DNA from: Prolixibacteraceae bacterium | GTDB taxonomy: Bacteria > Bacteroidota > Bacteroidia > Bacteroidales > Prolixibacteraceae | Length of the DNA: 35,921 bases | Assembly: GCA_025355875.1 (NCBI GenBank) | Contig: JANXYV010000012.1 | Coordinates: 1-35,921 of the forward strand | Reading direction: 5' to 3' | Shown here: positions 16,766 to 25,473 of the stretch, piece after piece | How positions within the stretch are numbered: position 1 is the first letter of the stretch | Layout of the letters: each line of letters opens with the position of its first letter | Notes under the pieces: model-generated | The model's input: the letters and a program-made list of their open reading frames with translations, nothing else | Databases searched by the model: none | Told to the model about the DNA's origin: nothing | Made by a program: the position numbers and the translations under genes

Positions 16766-18718
16766 TTAATCCACTAATAGCATCTTTTTGACAGAAGAAA
16801 ATCCATCACAAGTAAGCTTATAGAAATAAATACCTGGTTTCAATCCTGATCCATTGAAATTCACTGAATGATTCCCTTCCGATTTAAAAGAATTCTCAAG
16901 CAAACACACCTCCCGTCCATAAAGATCTGCTAACGATAGCCTAACAGCCCCTGGATGGTCTAATGAATAGCGAATCTGAGTCTCTGTGTGAAATGGATTC
17001 GGAGTATTCTGGCTTAGGTAATAATTCTGTTCTGAAAAAGAATTGTTGCTGCTTGTGGGTGCACTCCACTTGTTTATAAGAAAATCAACAAATTCAGTTG
17101 TTTTCGATGTTTGCTTTGAATCTGGCATTATCATTTCATCTGTTGTCTTTGCTAAATACTGAAAATAAAACTTAATCCCATCTTCCCGAAATAGTTGATG
17201 TACTTCCGTAGTTTTAGTCCAACCTGGTGATGTGGAAGTGACTGTGGTATAAGTAGTATCCTGATTACCAACTCTGTCAATAGTATACGAATTCGTTCCA
17301 TCCGCGTAAGCATTCGGCGGGCAATCAACAACTTCTGATTTTGAAATCGTCTGGCAATTGCCGTCCTGACAATAAATAAGAAGTGAGTTACTTTGTCCTC
17401 CTCCGATTGGGGGCATCGCCAGGGTTGTAAAGGCAATATGCCTGTCTTTGGAGCCAATGGAAACATTAACTCTCTGGTCCGAATAATATTTTGTCGGCGA
17501 TTCACAATACTTGGTTGTTACTGCATTCGCATATTCAGAGATATGTGATACTTCGTCGGTTCCCTGTCCAAATCTTCTCTCTGTAAATCCTTCCATCGTT
17601 TCTCCGATTACTTCTACATCAACCGATTTATTAGTGGTATATCTTCCGCCGCCCCATGATTTCATATCAAGAACTGCACTAAAAATACCCATGTTTCTTT
17701 TCACGGTTTCTGAATTGATTTTCGTGGGTATGGGTGTATCGGCTCCCAGTATTTGCTCAAATGAAGTCTTCTCTTCAAAACGGTAATTACCATCCACTAT
17801 CCAATTGGGAGTATTCCCGACTTCAATGCGGGCGAGGGAACCACCCTCGTAAATAGTTTCAGGATTTTGTGTAGGATGCCTGAAAGGAAAACGACCGTCT
17901 ATCTGGACCGTTCCGGCATCATTTCCTGCTGTATATTTGGCCGTACATTTACCCGATTCATCGGTAGTAAGTGTAGATTTATCAAAAGAGCCGGCATCAG
18001 CCATAATTTCGATTGCCCTGTTCTTTAAGGGAACATTGTCGCAATCCGTCAGGGTGAATTCAACATTTGTTGACTCACCGGGATTAATTTTCGTTTTTTC
18101 AGGAATAACCTTCATCGTTGGTTTTATCGCAAATGGTTCACCTCCATCCCGTTTCTTTTTTTCGAAATCGAGACAGGTTGTATAAAGTGGCGCAAAGTTG
18201 GAAGCTGCATTGTAGCCGGTTGTAATAGGATTAAAGTCTTTGGCAAAAGAGATATTGAATTCTTTCACCAGCTCTCTGGATCTGGCAGTTTCGAGTTTTA
18301 ACTGCAGGTTATAATTTGAGCCACCTCCGGTAACTACTCCATAGATGATGTAGTTGCCGCTGGCAACTGAACCTGTAGCCGGCGGAATATTGGGATGACC
18401 AATACCGGATTTTATAGTTGTATTTATACTATCGGGTTCAGTAAAAAATGCTGCATCAAGTCTCCGGAAACAATCGGCTGTTGGATCTTTTTGAACATAG
18501 TTTCTGATACCGCCGGCAATATAAAAAAGATTGGTCCATTCGCGATAGGCCTTAAGTTGTTCGTTCACTGGCATTGAAGCATAATCTGGTTGTGGAATTT
18601 TCACTTCATTATCATAGATAATGATTACTCTTTCCTTGCATTCCGTGCAAGTTTGGGCTGAAGAATTTCTATATAAGAAGCTACAGCAGATTAGGGTAAG
18701 AAGTAGAACTTTTTTCAT
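16766..18718 (-). CDS. T9SS-exported protein with Ig-like domain and C-terminal sorting domain
   Basis: 650 aa. Signal peptide KKVLLLTLICCSFLYRNSSA. Residues about 200-300 form an invasin/Big_1-like Ig domain (KVIPEKTKINPGESTNVEFT, then GKCTAKYTAGNDAGTVQIDG). A Ser/Thr-rich beta region of unknown fold follows. The last 80 residues are a type A T9SS sorting domain: QNTPNPFHTETQIRYSL, VRLSLADLYGREV and GIYFYKLTCDGFSSVKKMLL. The protein therefore crosses the outer membrane and is anchored or released at the surface. No enzymatic motif was recognised. It is monocistronic, 240 bp from the next gene and convergent with the M20 gene. Confidence 0.88.
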   Translation of the reverse strand: MKKVLLLTLICCSFLYRNSSAQTCTECKERVIIIYDNEVKIPQPDYASMPVNEQLKAYREWTNLFYIAGGIRNYVQKDPTADCFRRLDAAFFTEPDSINTTIKSGIGHPNIPPATGSVASGNYIIYGVVTGGGSNYNLQLKLETARSRELVKEFNISFAKDFNPITTGYNAASNFAPLYTTCLDFEKKKRDGGEPFAIKPTMKVIPEKTKINPGESTNVEFTLTDCDNVPLKNRAIEIMADAGSFDKSTLTTDESGKCTAKYTAGNDAGTVQIDGRFPFRHPTQNPETIYEGGSLARIEVGNTPNWIVDGNYRFEEKTSFEQILGADTPIPTKINSETVKRNMGIFSAVLDMKSWGGGRYTTNKSVDVEVIGETMEGFTERRFGQGTDEVSHISEYANAVTTKYCESPTKYYSDQRVNVSIGSKDRHIAFTTLAMPPIGGGQSNSLLIYCQDGNCQTISKSEVVDCPPNAYADGTNSYTIDRVGNQDTTYTTVTSTSPGWTKTTEVHQLFREDGIKFYFQYLAKTTDEMIMPDSKQTSKTTEFVDFLINKWSAPTSSNNSFSEQNYYLSQNTPNPFHTETQIRYSLDHPGAVRLSLADLYGREVCLLENSFKSEGNHSVNFNGSGLKPGIYFYKLTCDGFSSVKKMLLVD

Positions 18719-18959
18719 AGCACACCATCTTTAAATTGTTGATAATGTATATAGTAAAGTTAAGATAAATTAACTGAAACTTTTCAGATTTTCCCTAAAA
18801 TTATCATCAACGATAAAAAAATAAATGGTTTGAAAATGGATTATATAAATGGTTAAAATGACAAAAATTGAAGCCTATATCTGGCAAAAACTACGGATCC
18901 AGATCTGGTAAGATAAAATCATCAGGTAAAATTAAACTAACCCGCAACCCGCAACATTT

Positions 18960-19709
18960 CTATCTGTCCAGCCACATCTTAAATTCCACCACCCGTTCGC
19001 GGGCAACAATGATGTCGGAATCGTCGATGCCATCGATTTTCAGGCGGAGGCGGGAATTGGTCCAGACCAGAATATTGGTGCAGGCCTCGATGGAAACGAG
19101 GTATTTGCGGTTGATGCGAAAGAACTTTCCCGGATTGAGCATGGGTTCCAACTCGTCGAGCGTATAGTCGATGCAATAGGTGTGTGAATCGCTGGTTCGC
19201 AGAAAACTGGCCTTTTCCTGGCTGTAAAAAACAAGAATTTCTTCAACCGGAATACTCCTGATCTTGTCTCCCACTTTCACCATGAACCTCGACTTCCAGG
19301 ACTTATCTTCGGCTGGCCGACTCATAGCCAGCAGCTTCTCCAGTAACATTCCGGGTGAAAAATGCCTTGCTTTTTCGATGGCTTTTTGAAGCCGCTCTTC
19401 CTCGATAGGCTTCAGTAAATAGTCAATTCCGTTGGTCTGAAAGGCTTCGATGGCATAATGGTCGTAGGCGGTGGTAAAGATAATCGGGCAGTTGATCGCC
19501 ACCTGTTTGTAAATTTCAAAACTCAGCCCGTCGGCCAATTGAATATCCGAAAAAATCAGGTCCGGTTCGGGATTGGTTTGCAGGTATTTTGCGCTGTCGC
19601 GCACCGACTCGAGCCGGGCCACCACCTTCATCGACGGCGCGACATTTGCAAGCAAGCGTTCCAGGTGATTGGCTGCACGGGTTTCATCCTCAAGAATAAT
19701 CACTTTCAT
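18960..19709 (-). CDS. LytTR-family response regulator
   Basis: 249 aa. The receiver domain has acidic residues E7/D8, phospho-acceptor D55 (IFSDIQLADG), the conserved Thr in FTTAYDHYAIEAF and the Lys in DYLLKPIEEE. The C-terminal LytTR DNA-binding domain (about 140-249) shows KVGDKIRSIPVEEILVFYSQ, RTSDSHTYCIDYTLDELEPM and FFRINRKYLVS. Its start overlaps the kinase stop as ATGA, so the pair is translationally coupled and works as one two-component system. It is the last gene of the 18960-23871 series. Confidence 0.94.
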   Translation of the reverse strand: MKVIILEDETRAANHLERLLANVAPSMKVVARLESVRDSAKYLQTNPEPDLIFSDIQLADGLSFEIYKQVAINCPIIFTTAYDHYAIEAFQTNGIDYLLKPIEEERLQKAIEKARHFSPGMLLEKLLAMSRPAEDKSWKSRFMVKVGDKIRSIPVEEILVFYSQEKASFLRTSDSHTYCIDYTLDELEPMLNPGKFFRINRKYLVSIEACTNILVWTNSRLRLKIDGIDDSDIIVARERVVEFKMWLDR

Positions 19710-20749
19710 TTTGCTTGTGCTTTTAAAATGGGTACCCGAACCAGGTATCTTTCGTAGGTACTCAGGATTTTTATTGGTTTGTCGGAGAAGAAAGCATATT
19801 GCTGTGTGATGTTCCGCAGCCCGGTTTTCTTCGAGTCGTCGCCCGCACTTTTGAGTTGCATGTTATTTTCCACCTCCAGAAAATCGGTGGTTTTCCGGAT
19901 CGTGATTTTTAATGGAAATGCCTCCGAAACTTCATTATGCTTCACTGCATTTTCAATTAAAAGTTGCAGCGTCATCGGGACAATATATTCCTCGGATGTT
20001 GCCTCAACCTCGATATCGATGCTGAGTTTATCTTCGAAGCGGGTTTTGAGCAGGAAGGTAAACGACCGGATGAAATCGAGCTCCTCCTGAAGCGGAACCA
20101 GTTCCTTGTCCCGGCTGTCGAGTACATACCTGAACAAGTCGCTCAACTGGCGGATAAACTTCACAGCCAGTGCCTGATCGTCGTAAACCAGATCGCTCAA
20201 CACGTTCAGGCTGTTGAACAGGAAGTGTGGATTAATCTGGTTCCGGAGCGATTCATACTTGTAGGCAAGCATTTCGACTTTCAGCTTTTCAGCCTGTATA
20301 AATGATCTTTTCCAGGCCTGAAAAAATTCGACAACCGTATAAATCAGCGAAATGATGAACGAAATCAGGACGGTATACGGAATCGACGGTACAATCAAAG
20401 CCCATGATTTCGAAGGTGAAATGCCCATCCAGACAATAAAATTGAAAAACTGAATGAGAACAAAGGCGCTGATCGAATAGGCCAGGAAGGACAGCATCAG
20501 AAAGATCGTCTTTTTTGCCGGAGCTTCGATCCACAAAATCCTTACGTCAATGATCTGATTCACCCACCGCAAACCGGTCCATTGAGTGAAACTGATGCTG
20601 AAGGTCCAGCAAAAAGCAATCATCATCGATTTCCAGTCTTGCGTCGCTCCGTTCATGAATACGAACATCAGGAGGATACTCAGCCCGGCATTGGCCAGAA
20701 GGTAAATCAGTATATTTTCCGGCTTGGTCCCGAACCCGAATGACTTCAT
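19706..20749 (-). CDS. LytS/YehU-type sensor histidine kinase
   Basis: 347 aa. Four membrane helices in the first 145 residues with little periplasmic sequence, then a coiled linker (FIQAEKLKVEMLAYKYESLR) and a His_kinase domain with RNQINPHFLFNSLNVLSD (phospho-acceptor H175). The ATPase N-box is LIENAVKHN; the C-terminal glycine box is short (GLRNI). The near lack of a sensor ectodomain suggests it senses within the membrane or through a partner, possibly the exported neighbours. It signals to the overlapping LytTR regulator. Confidence 0.93.
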   Translation of the reverse strand: MKSFGFGTKPENILIYLLANAGLSILLMFVFMNGATQDWKSMMIAFCWTFSISFTQWTGLRWVNQIIDVRILWIEAPAKKTIFLMLSFLAYSISAFVLIQFFNFIVWMGISPSKSWALIVPSIPYTVLISFIISLIYTVVEFFQAWKRSFIQAEKLKVEMLAYKYESLRNQINPHFLFNSLNVLSDLVYDDQALAVKFIRQLSDLFRYVLDSRDKELVPLQEELDFIRSFTFLLKTRFEDKLSIDIEVEATSEEYIVPMTLQLLIENAVKHNEVSEAFPLKITIRKTTDFLEVENNMQLKSAGDDSKKTGLRNITQQYAFFSDKPIKILSTYERYLVRVPILKAQAK

Positions 20750-20884
20750 TTAAAATTTATTTTTATGCAGTTGATCGTTGGATAAAAGTAAAGATAAATC
20801 CGGTTTCTGAACGAATCCGGGAAAAGGAATCCGGAGTACAAAAAAAGAACCCCCGAAATGCTACCAGACAGCTTTTTCCTTAAC

Positions 20885-21526
20885 TTATTGGCATCCTTTC
20901 ACGATTCCCTCCACCTGGTCTTTTCCCCAGTTGGGATGAATGGGTGATTTGGGCTTGAATTCATCCCATTTGGCCAGCAATTCTTTGGCATCGGGGCAAA
21001 ACGATTTTGGATCCAAACCCATATATGGCGCTGAACCCATGTCCATCTGAATTTTCATCAGTTTTGCCCGTGGATTGGCCGGATCAATCCCGAGCGCTTT
21101 ACTGTTAGCCTGCTGGGATAGCCCGCTATATTGCTGTCCGCGTTCCATCGGATTGACCACCAGGCGACCAGTCAGATAGAAAGCCTGTAAAACATAGACT
21201 TCAGCTTCTCCCGGAGCCATTTCAGTCATTTTGGAAATTGCTTTTTCGGCGACATCGAGATAGGAGTCTTTTTTGGCGCCATCGCCTTGTTCAACAAAAC
21301 TCATCAGGATGTAGCAATCTGCCTGGTAATACAAAGGCAGCCACTCGCCTTTTTCTGCATTGGCAATCATTTCGAACTTGTTGCCAAGGGACTGAAAGTC
21401 GTCGACGGTTTTGCAATTGGCAAACTCACCCAGGGTTTGTCCCATTTTCTGAACATACTCCGGATTTTGTGCCTTAGAAACTAAACTAACTAACACTACT
21501 GCAAGTAATAAAATGATCTTCTTCAT
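20885..21526 (-). CDS. Exported 213-aa helical (TPR-like) protein of unknown function
   Basis: Signal peptide KKIILLLAVVLVSLVSKAQ, cut before NPEYV. The mature protein is mostly helical, with TPR-like phrasing: EWLPLYYQADCYILMSFVEQ, AEVYVLQAFYLTGRLVVNP and NSKALGIDPANPRAKLMKIQ. It has four Cys residues, two of them late (C182 region and near the end). Proteins of this type are commonly encoded beside a TonB-dependent receptor and a LytSR pair in Bacteroidota, which is the arrangement here; the function is not known. There are 179 bp to the receptor upstream and 135 bp to the kinase downstream. Confidence 0.8.
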   Translation of the reverse strand: MKKIILLLAVVLVSLVSKAQNPEYVQKMGQTLGEFANCKTVDDFQSLGNKFEMIANAEKGEWLPLYYQADCYILMSFVEQGDGAKKDSYLDVAEKAISKMTEMAPGEAEVYVLQAFYLTGRLVVNPMERGQQYSGLSQQANSKALGIDPANPRAKLMKIQMDMGSAPYMGLDPKSFCPDAKELLAKWDEFKPKSPIHPNWGKDQVEGIVKGCQ

Positions 21527-21705
21527 GATAATTGTATTTAAGGATTAACGTTTATATTCATGCTTGTCATTTATAGTCATTAGGTCATTAGTGGTCATTC
21601 ATTGGAGACTTCCTTTGTATGCGATTCACAACAATTGACGTAAAACAAATGACCATGAATGATTGATGTTTTCTGAACACTGCGACTGAATACTTATCAC
21701 TTTGC

Positions 21706-23871
21706 TCATTCAATCTTATCCAACTGGTTGGCACTTCCTTTTCTCGTCAGCGTAATGAAACAGCCGAAGACAAAAAACCGGTCGGAACCTGGAAGGATGG
21801 CCGCGCTCTGGTAAACTCCCGATGCATCGGGAACAGTGGCATAGCTGCGTCCAAATTCATTTTTAAACCCGGTCAGATTGGTCACTGCTGCATACATGAT
21901 CACATTCGTCCGGTACAAAAAACTCCAGCTCAAATCCAGGCTCCGGTAGGGTGGCATTTTCTCGCCATTGAACACCGTTGAATTCGGATTATTATACACC
22001 CGCGGCGACGAATACCTGAAATTGACACTGGCCAGCGACCTCAACCCTCCAAACCAATGTTTATAAACCATCGAAAAATTGTGTTTGCTTGCAAAGGTCG
22101 GAACTGCTTTTTCAGGGAAGTTACGATAATCGCGCCGGGTATCCAAATAGGAATACGAAATCCAGTAATCGCCGTTTTTGATGGTCTTTTTATCGCGCCA
22201 GAAGAAATCGAGTCCGCTGGCATAACCGCTTCCGGAGTTATCGTAGCTCGATGGCAGATAAAATTCGGGTCCATTCAATTTTACCAGCGATTTGTAATCT
22301 TTATAATAGAGTTCGGCCCGGATGGTACGGCTGTTTGCCGACGACTGAAAACTAAACGTATAGTGATCGGCCCGTTCGGGGCTCAGATGACTGGTGTACA
22401 GCAAATAGTCGTCGATCGGATTCTGGTAAAACCAGCCGTAGGCAGCCGAAAACTGACTTTTTCCTGAAATTTTGTAGGCAGCCGAAAAACGCGGCATGGC
22501 CCTGAAACTATTCAGGTAATCCGAATATTCCACCCGCCCGCCAATACGTGCCACGAACCGGGACGAAGCATAAATCTGAGCCTCGGTAAATCCGGAATAG
22601 TTGTGATTGGTAAAACGGTTGTCATGCTTTCCATCCGCGATTTCGGCATGTTGATCAAATGACTTGGAAACGAATTCTGCCCCAAATTTCAGGGCAAATT
22701 TCTCGGTAAGCTGAACCGACCAGTTGTTTTTCAGGTAAAACGCTTCGAGATATTTGTTGACCTTAGTCGGGTCGAAATGAATATCGTCGAGGTTATTGGT
22801 ATACGAAAATGCAGCATTCGTGCCCCACTTTTCGCTCAGTTGCCCGTTCCACGAGGTATTTACAAACTGATTCTGATTCAAAAGCTGGAAATCTGCCGGT
22901 TTCGACTCCAGGGCAAGCGGATACTGCCCCAGGGTAAAATTGCTGTTATCGATTTTCGAATACAATTTAAGCATCCCCGATTTGCCTGTTTTTTGCCGGA
23001 CGCTGATTTCTCCTGAAAGTGATTCCGGAGCCTTTTGCCAGTCGTAGTTTTGTTTGGCCAGGCTCATGTAGGGTGCCAGGTTGTTGTAAGTGACGGTTCC
23101 GGTAACGGCACCATTGCTCCACTTTTTTGTGCCCGAGGCGTCTAACCCGATGGACATGATTGAGAAGTCGAGCTGATCTTCGGCTGGGATGTCGTTGGTG
23201 CTGAGCAACAAAACTGAAGAAAGTGCCTGTCCGTATTCGGCCGAATACCCACCGGTGCTGAAAACCGTTCCTTTGAACATGAACGGATTGAACCTGCCCC
23301 GGGTTGCCAGGTTTGGAGCCGACGAATTGTAGGGAGTCGCTACCAGCGAACCGTCGATATAGGTTTGTGATTCTTCGCTGTCGCCACCTTTGACAAACAG
23401 GCGTCCCGATTCACCATTGATGGTTGTTCCCGGCAAGGATTGAAGCGCGCCGTAAACATCGCCGGCAGCACCGGCGGTGGTCATCATATCCAGCGGGGTA
23501 ATGGTTACCGCTTGTTTTTTGTCGCTGGCCTCGAAGGTCCCGACATTGATGGTCACCGCATTCAACTGATTGAATTTTTCTTTCAACTGAATATTCAACC
23601 TGATGGTGTCGCCTTTCAGTTCTACTGGTTTCGAAAAAGGTTCGTACCCAAGGAGATTCACCAATAAAACAAGTTCACCGGTTTTATTGGTTTTAAACCG
23701 GAATTCACCCTTTGAATTGCTCGAAATCCCATCGTAAGTTCCTTTCAGGAAAACATTGACACCTGGCAGAGGTTCGCCCTTTTCCCCGGCTACTTTTCCG
23801 GTGACGACCGTCTGTGCGATGGAACTGGCTCCGATCAAAAAAAACAGGATATAGCTAACAATCATTTTCAT
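21706..23871 (-). CDS. TonB-dependent receptor with carboxypeptidase-like regulatory domain
   Basis: 721 aa outer-membrane receptor. Signal peptide MIVSYILFFLIGASSIAQ, then a CarboxypepD_reg domain (VVTGKVAGEKGEPLPGVNVF to about residue 95), a plug (TITPLDMMTTAGAAGDVYGA, GRLFVKGGDSEESQTYIDG) and a beta-barrel. It is a medium-size receptor without a neighbouring SusD, so it is more likely a metal, siderophore or small-molecule receptor than a glycan SusC. It leads the series receptor, 213-aa protein, LytS, LytTR. An in-frame ATG at 23865 is an equally possible start. No convincing promoter box was found before it. Confidence 0.9.
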   Translation of the reverse strand: MKMIVSYILFFLIGASSIAQTVVTGKVAGEKGEPLPGVNVFLKGTYDGISSNSKGEFRFKTNKTGELVLLVNLLGYEPFSKPVELKGDTIRLNIQLKEKFNQLNAVTINVGTFEASDKKQAVTITPLDMMTTAGAAGDVYGALQSLPGTTINGESGRLFVKGGDSEESQTYIDGSLVATPYNSSAPNLATRGRFNPFMFKGTVFSTGGYSAEYGQALSSVLLLSTNDIPAEDQLDFSIMSIGLDASGTKKWSNGAVTGTVTYNNLAPYMSLAKQNYDWQKAPESLSGEISVRQKTGKSGMLKLYSKIDNSNFTLGQYPLALESKPADFQLLNQNQFVNTSWNGQLSEKWGTNAAFSYTNNLDDIHFDPTKVNKYLEAFYLKNNWSVQLTEKFALKFGAEFVSKSFDQHAEIADGKHDNRFTNHNYSGFTEAQIYASSRFVARIGGRVEYSDYLNSFRAMPRFSAAYKISGKSQFSAAYGWFYQNPIDDYLLYTSHLSPERADHYTFSFQSSANSRTIRAELYYKDYKSLVKLNGPEFYLPSSYDNSGSGYASGLDFFWRDKKTIKNGDYWISYSYLDTRRDYRNFPEKAVPTFASKHNFSMVYKHWFGGLRSLASVNFRYSSPRVYNNPNSTVFNGEKMPPYRSLDLSWSFLYRTNVIMYAAVTNLTGFKNEFGRSYATVPDASGVYQSAAILPGSDRFFVFGCFITLTRKGSANQLDKIE

Positions 23872-24084
23872 GACCCAAAGCTGGAACTTTGCCCTCAGTT
23901 ATCAAAAAAGAAGTCGATGAATTGTCGAAAAAGACAGATGAACTGTATGATTATCTGCTTTCCAAAAAAATCATCCAATGAACACCTGATTTTAATCGTC
24001 TTTTATCATATTTCAACAATCTATTAATCGATACTTAATTAAATACCAACAACGAAAGAACAACTTCGCCCCAAAACAGGAACT

Positions 24085-24756
24085 ATGTTCTGGTACGAAG
24101 ACGAAATCAGGAAACTCGAATCCAAACCGGTCCTTCCATCGCCGGAGAAAAAAAAGGTGCTTTTTTACGGAAGTTCATCTATCACCCAGTGGAACACGAT
24201 TGAAGCTGATTTTTCCGAATTTTCGGTGATCAACCAGGGTTTTGGCGGATCTACCTTCGCGGCTTGCTGCTGGTTTTTCAAACGGGTAGTTCCTCCGCAC
24301 AATCCGGATATCATCATACTGTATGCAGGCGACAACGATCTGGGGGATGGCCGACATCCCGAGGAAGTGTATTTCCTTTTTAAAAACATGATGGCTCTCA
24401 TCCGCGAAAACTGTGGCCGGATACCGGTTGCCTACATTTCGGTCAAACCTTCGCTGGCGCGACTGCATCTCTATAATTCCATCGAATACACGAATTCCAT
24501 CATCCGAAAAGAAATTGCTGAAAATTATCCGGATTGCACTTTTATCGATGTCTTCCCGACCATGCTGATGAACGGCGCAATCAATCACACCTTGTTTGAG
24601 CCTGATGGTCTGCATCTCAGCCGGAAAGGGTATCAGGTCTGGATCAGGGAACTGAAATCTCAATATCTCGATCAGTTTACGGTAAAACCCATTCAGGAAA
24701 ATCTCACTTCAAAAATATCCAATACAGATGAACCGCGAATATCACCGATGGTATAG
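24085..24756 (+). CDS. SGNH/GDSL-family hydrolase
   Basis: 223 aa, no signal peptide. SGNH blocks: block I VLFYGSSSITQW (catalytic Ser probably S31; the usual Asp before it is Ser), block II INQGFGGS (Gly oxyanion), block III LYAGDNDL (N84) and block V EPDGLHLSRKGY (D173 and H176). It is an esterase or lipase acting on an ester or acyl group of unknown type, perhaps on acetylated sugars. The last 29 bases overlap the next gene, so the two hydrolases are co-expressed. Confidence 0.9.
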   Translation: MFWYEDEIRKLESKPVLPSPEKKKVLFYGSSSITQWNTIEADFSEFSVINQGFGGSTFAACCWFFKRVVPPHNPDIIILYAGDNDLGDGRHPEEVYFLFKNMMALIRENCGRIPVAYISVKPSLARLHLYNSIEYTNSIIRKEIAENYPDCTFIDVFPTMLMNGAINHTLFEPDGLHLSRKGYQVWIRELKSQYLDQFTVKPIQENLTSKISNTDEPRISPMV

Positions 24757-25456
24757 TCCAAATTTGCAGCGCGAAATGGAATTGCTGGTTTATGGTCATT
24801 CCGGAGCCAGGGTAATCCTTTTCCCGACCCGCACAGCCCGTTTTTACGATTACGAAAACTGGAATATTATTGAATCGCTCAAGCCACATCTTGAAAACGG
24901 CTGGCTACATATTTTTGCGCTCGACAGTATCGATCAGGAGAGTTTTTATTGTTTTTGGGCCCATCCGCAAGGCCGGATCCAACGACATATCCAATACGAA
25001 AATTACATTCTCAACGAGGTCATACCGATGACTGCCGCAAAAAATCCGAATCCTTTCCTGATGTCGGTAGGCTGCAGTATGGGCGCATACCACGCTACCA
25101 ATATCGCCTTGCGACATCCCCAATTATTCAGCAAAATAGTAGCTTTAAGCGGCCGGTACGATCTGACCCTGAAACTGGGTATGTTCGATGATCTGTTCAG
25201 CGGGTATTACAGCAATACCATCTACTACAATTTGCCGAGCCATTATGTCCCCAACCTTCCTGAAGGCGAGCAACTGGATCGGATCAGGAACCTGAAAGTC
25301 ACTATTGCCTGTGGCAAAGAAGATAGTTTTTATACCAACAACAGGCAGTTCAGCGAAACGTTGTGGGGAAAAGGGATTCCGCACGACTTTCAGGAATGGG
25401 ACGGAATGGCCCACAAAGCAAAATACTGGCGACAGATGCTTCCTGCCTATTTGTAA
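24728..25456 (+). CDS. Esterase-like alpha/beta hydrolase
   Basis: 242 aa, cytoplasmic. The nucleophile elbow is VGCSMGAY (S117); D199 (CGKEDSFY) and H229 (DGMAHKAKYW) complete a plausible triad in the usual order. It resembles the Esterase (PF00756/COG4947) group. Its start lies inside the SGNH gene (24728-24756, different frame), suggesting translational coupling and a shared substrate such as an acyl ester. The gene ends 17 bp from the convergent Gfo/Idh/MocA gene, with no obvious terminator between them. Confidence 0.88.
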   Translation: MNREYHRWYSPNLQREMELLVYGHSGARVILFPTRTARFYDYENWNIIESLKPHLENGWLHIFALDSIDQESFYCFWAHPQGRIQRHIQYENYILNEVIPMTAAKNPNPFLMSVGCSMGAYHATNIALRHPQLFSKIVALSGRYDLTLKLGMFDDLFSGYYSNTIYYNLPSHYVPNLPEGEQLDRIRNLKVTIACGKEDSFYTNNRQFSETLWGKGIPHDFQEWDGMAHKAKYWRQMLPAYL

Positions 25457-25473
25457 CCAGGACTGACTTCACG

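Noticed and set aside
23872-23900. TTTG plus CAGCTTTG as a promoter of the TonB receptor gene
   Set aside because: The -7-like box would end four bases before the start codon and has a mismatch in the TA, so the position is implausible.
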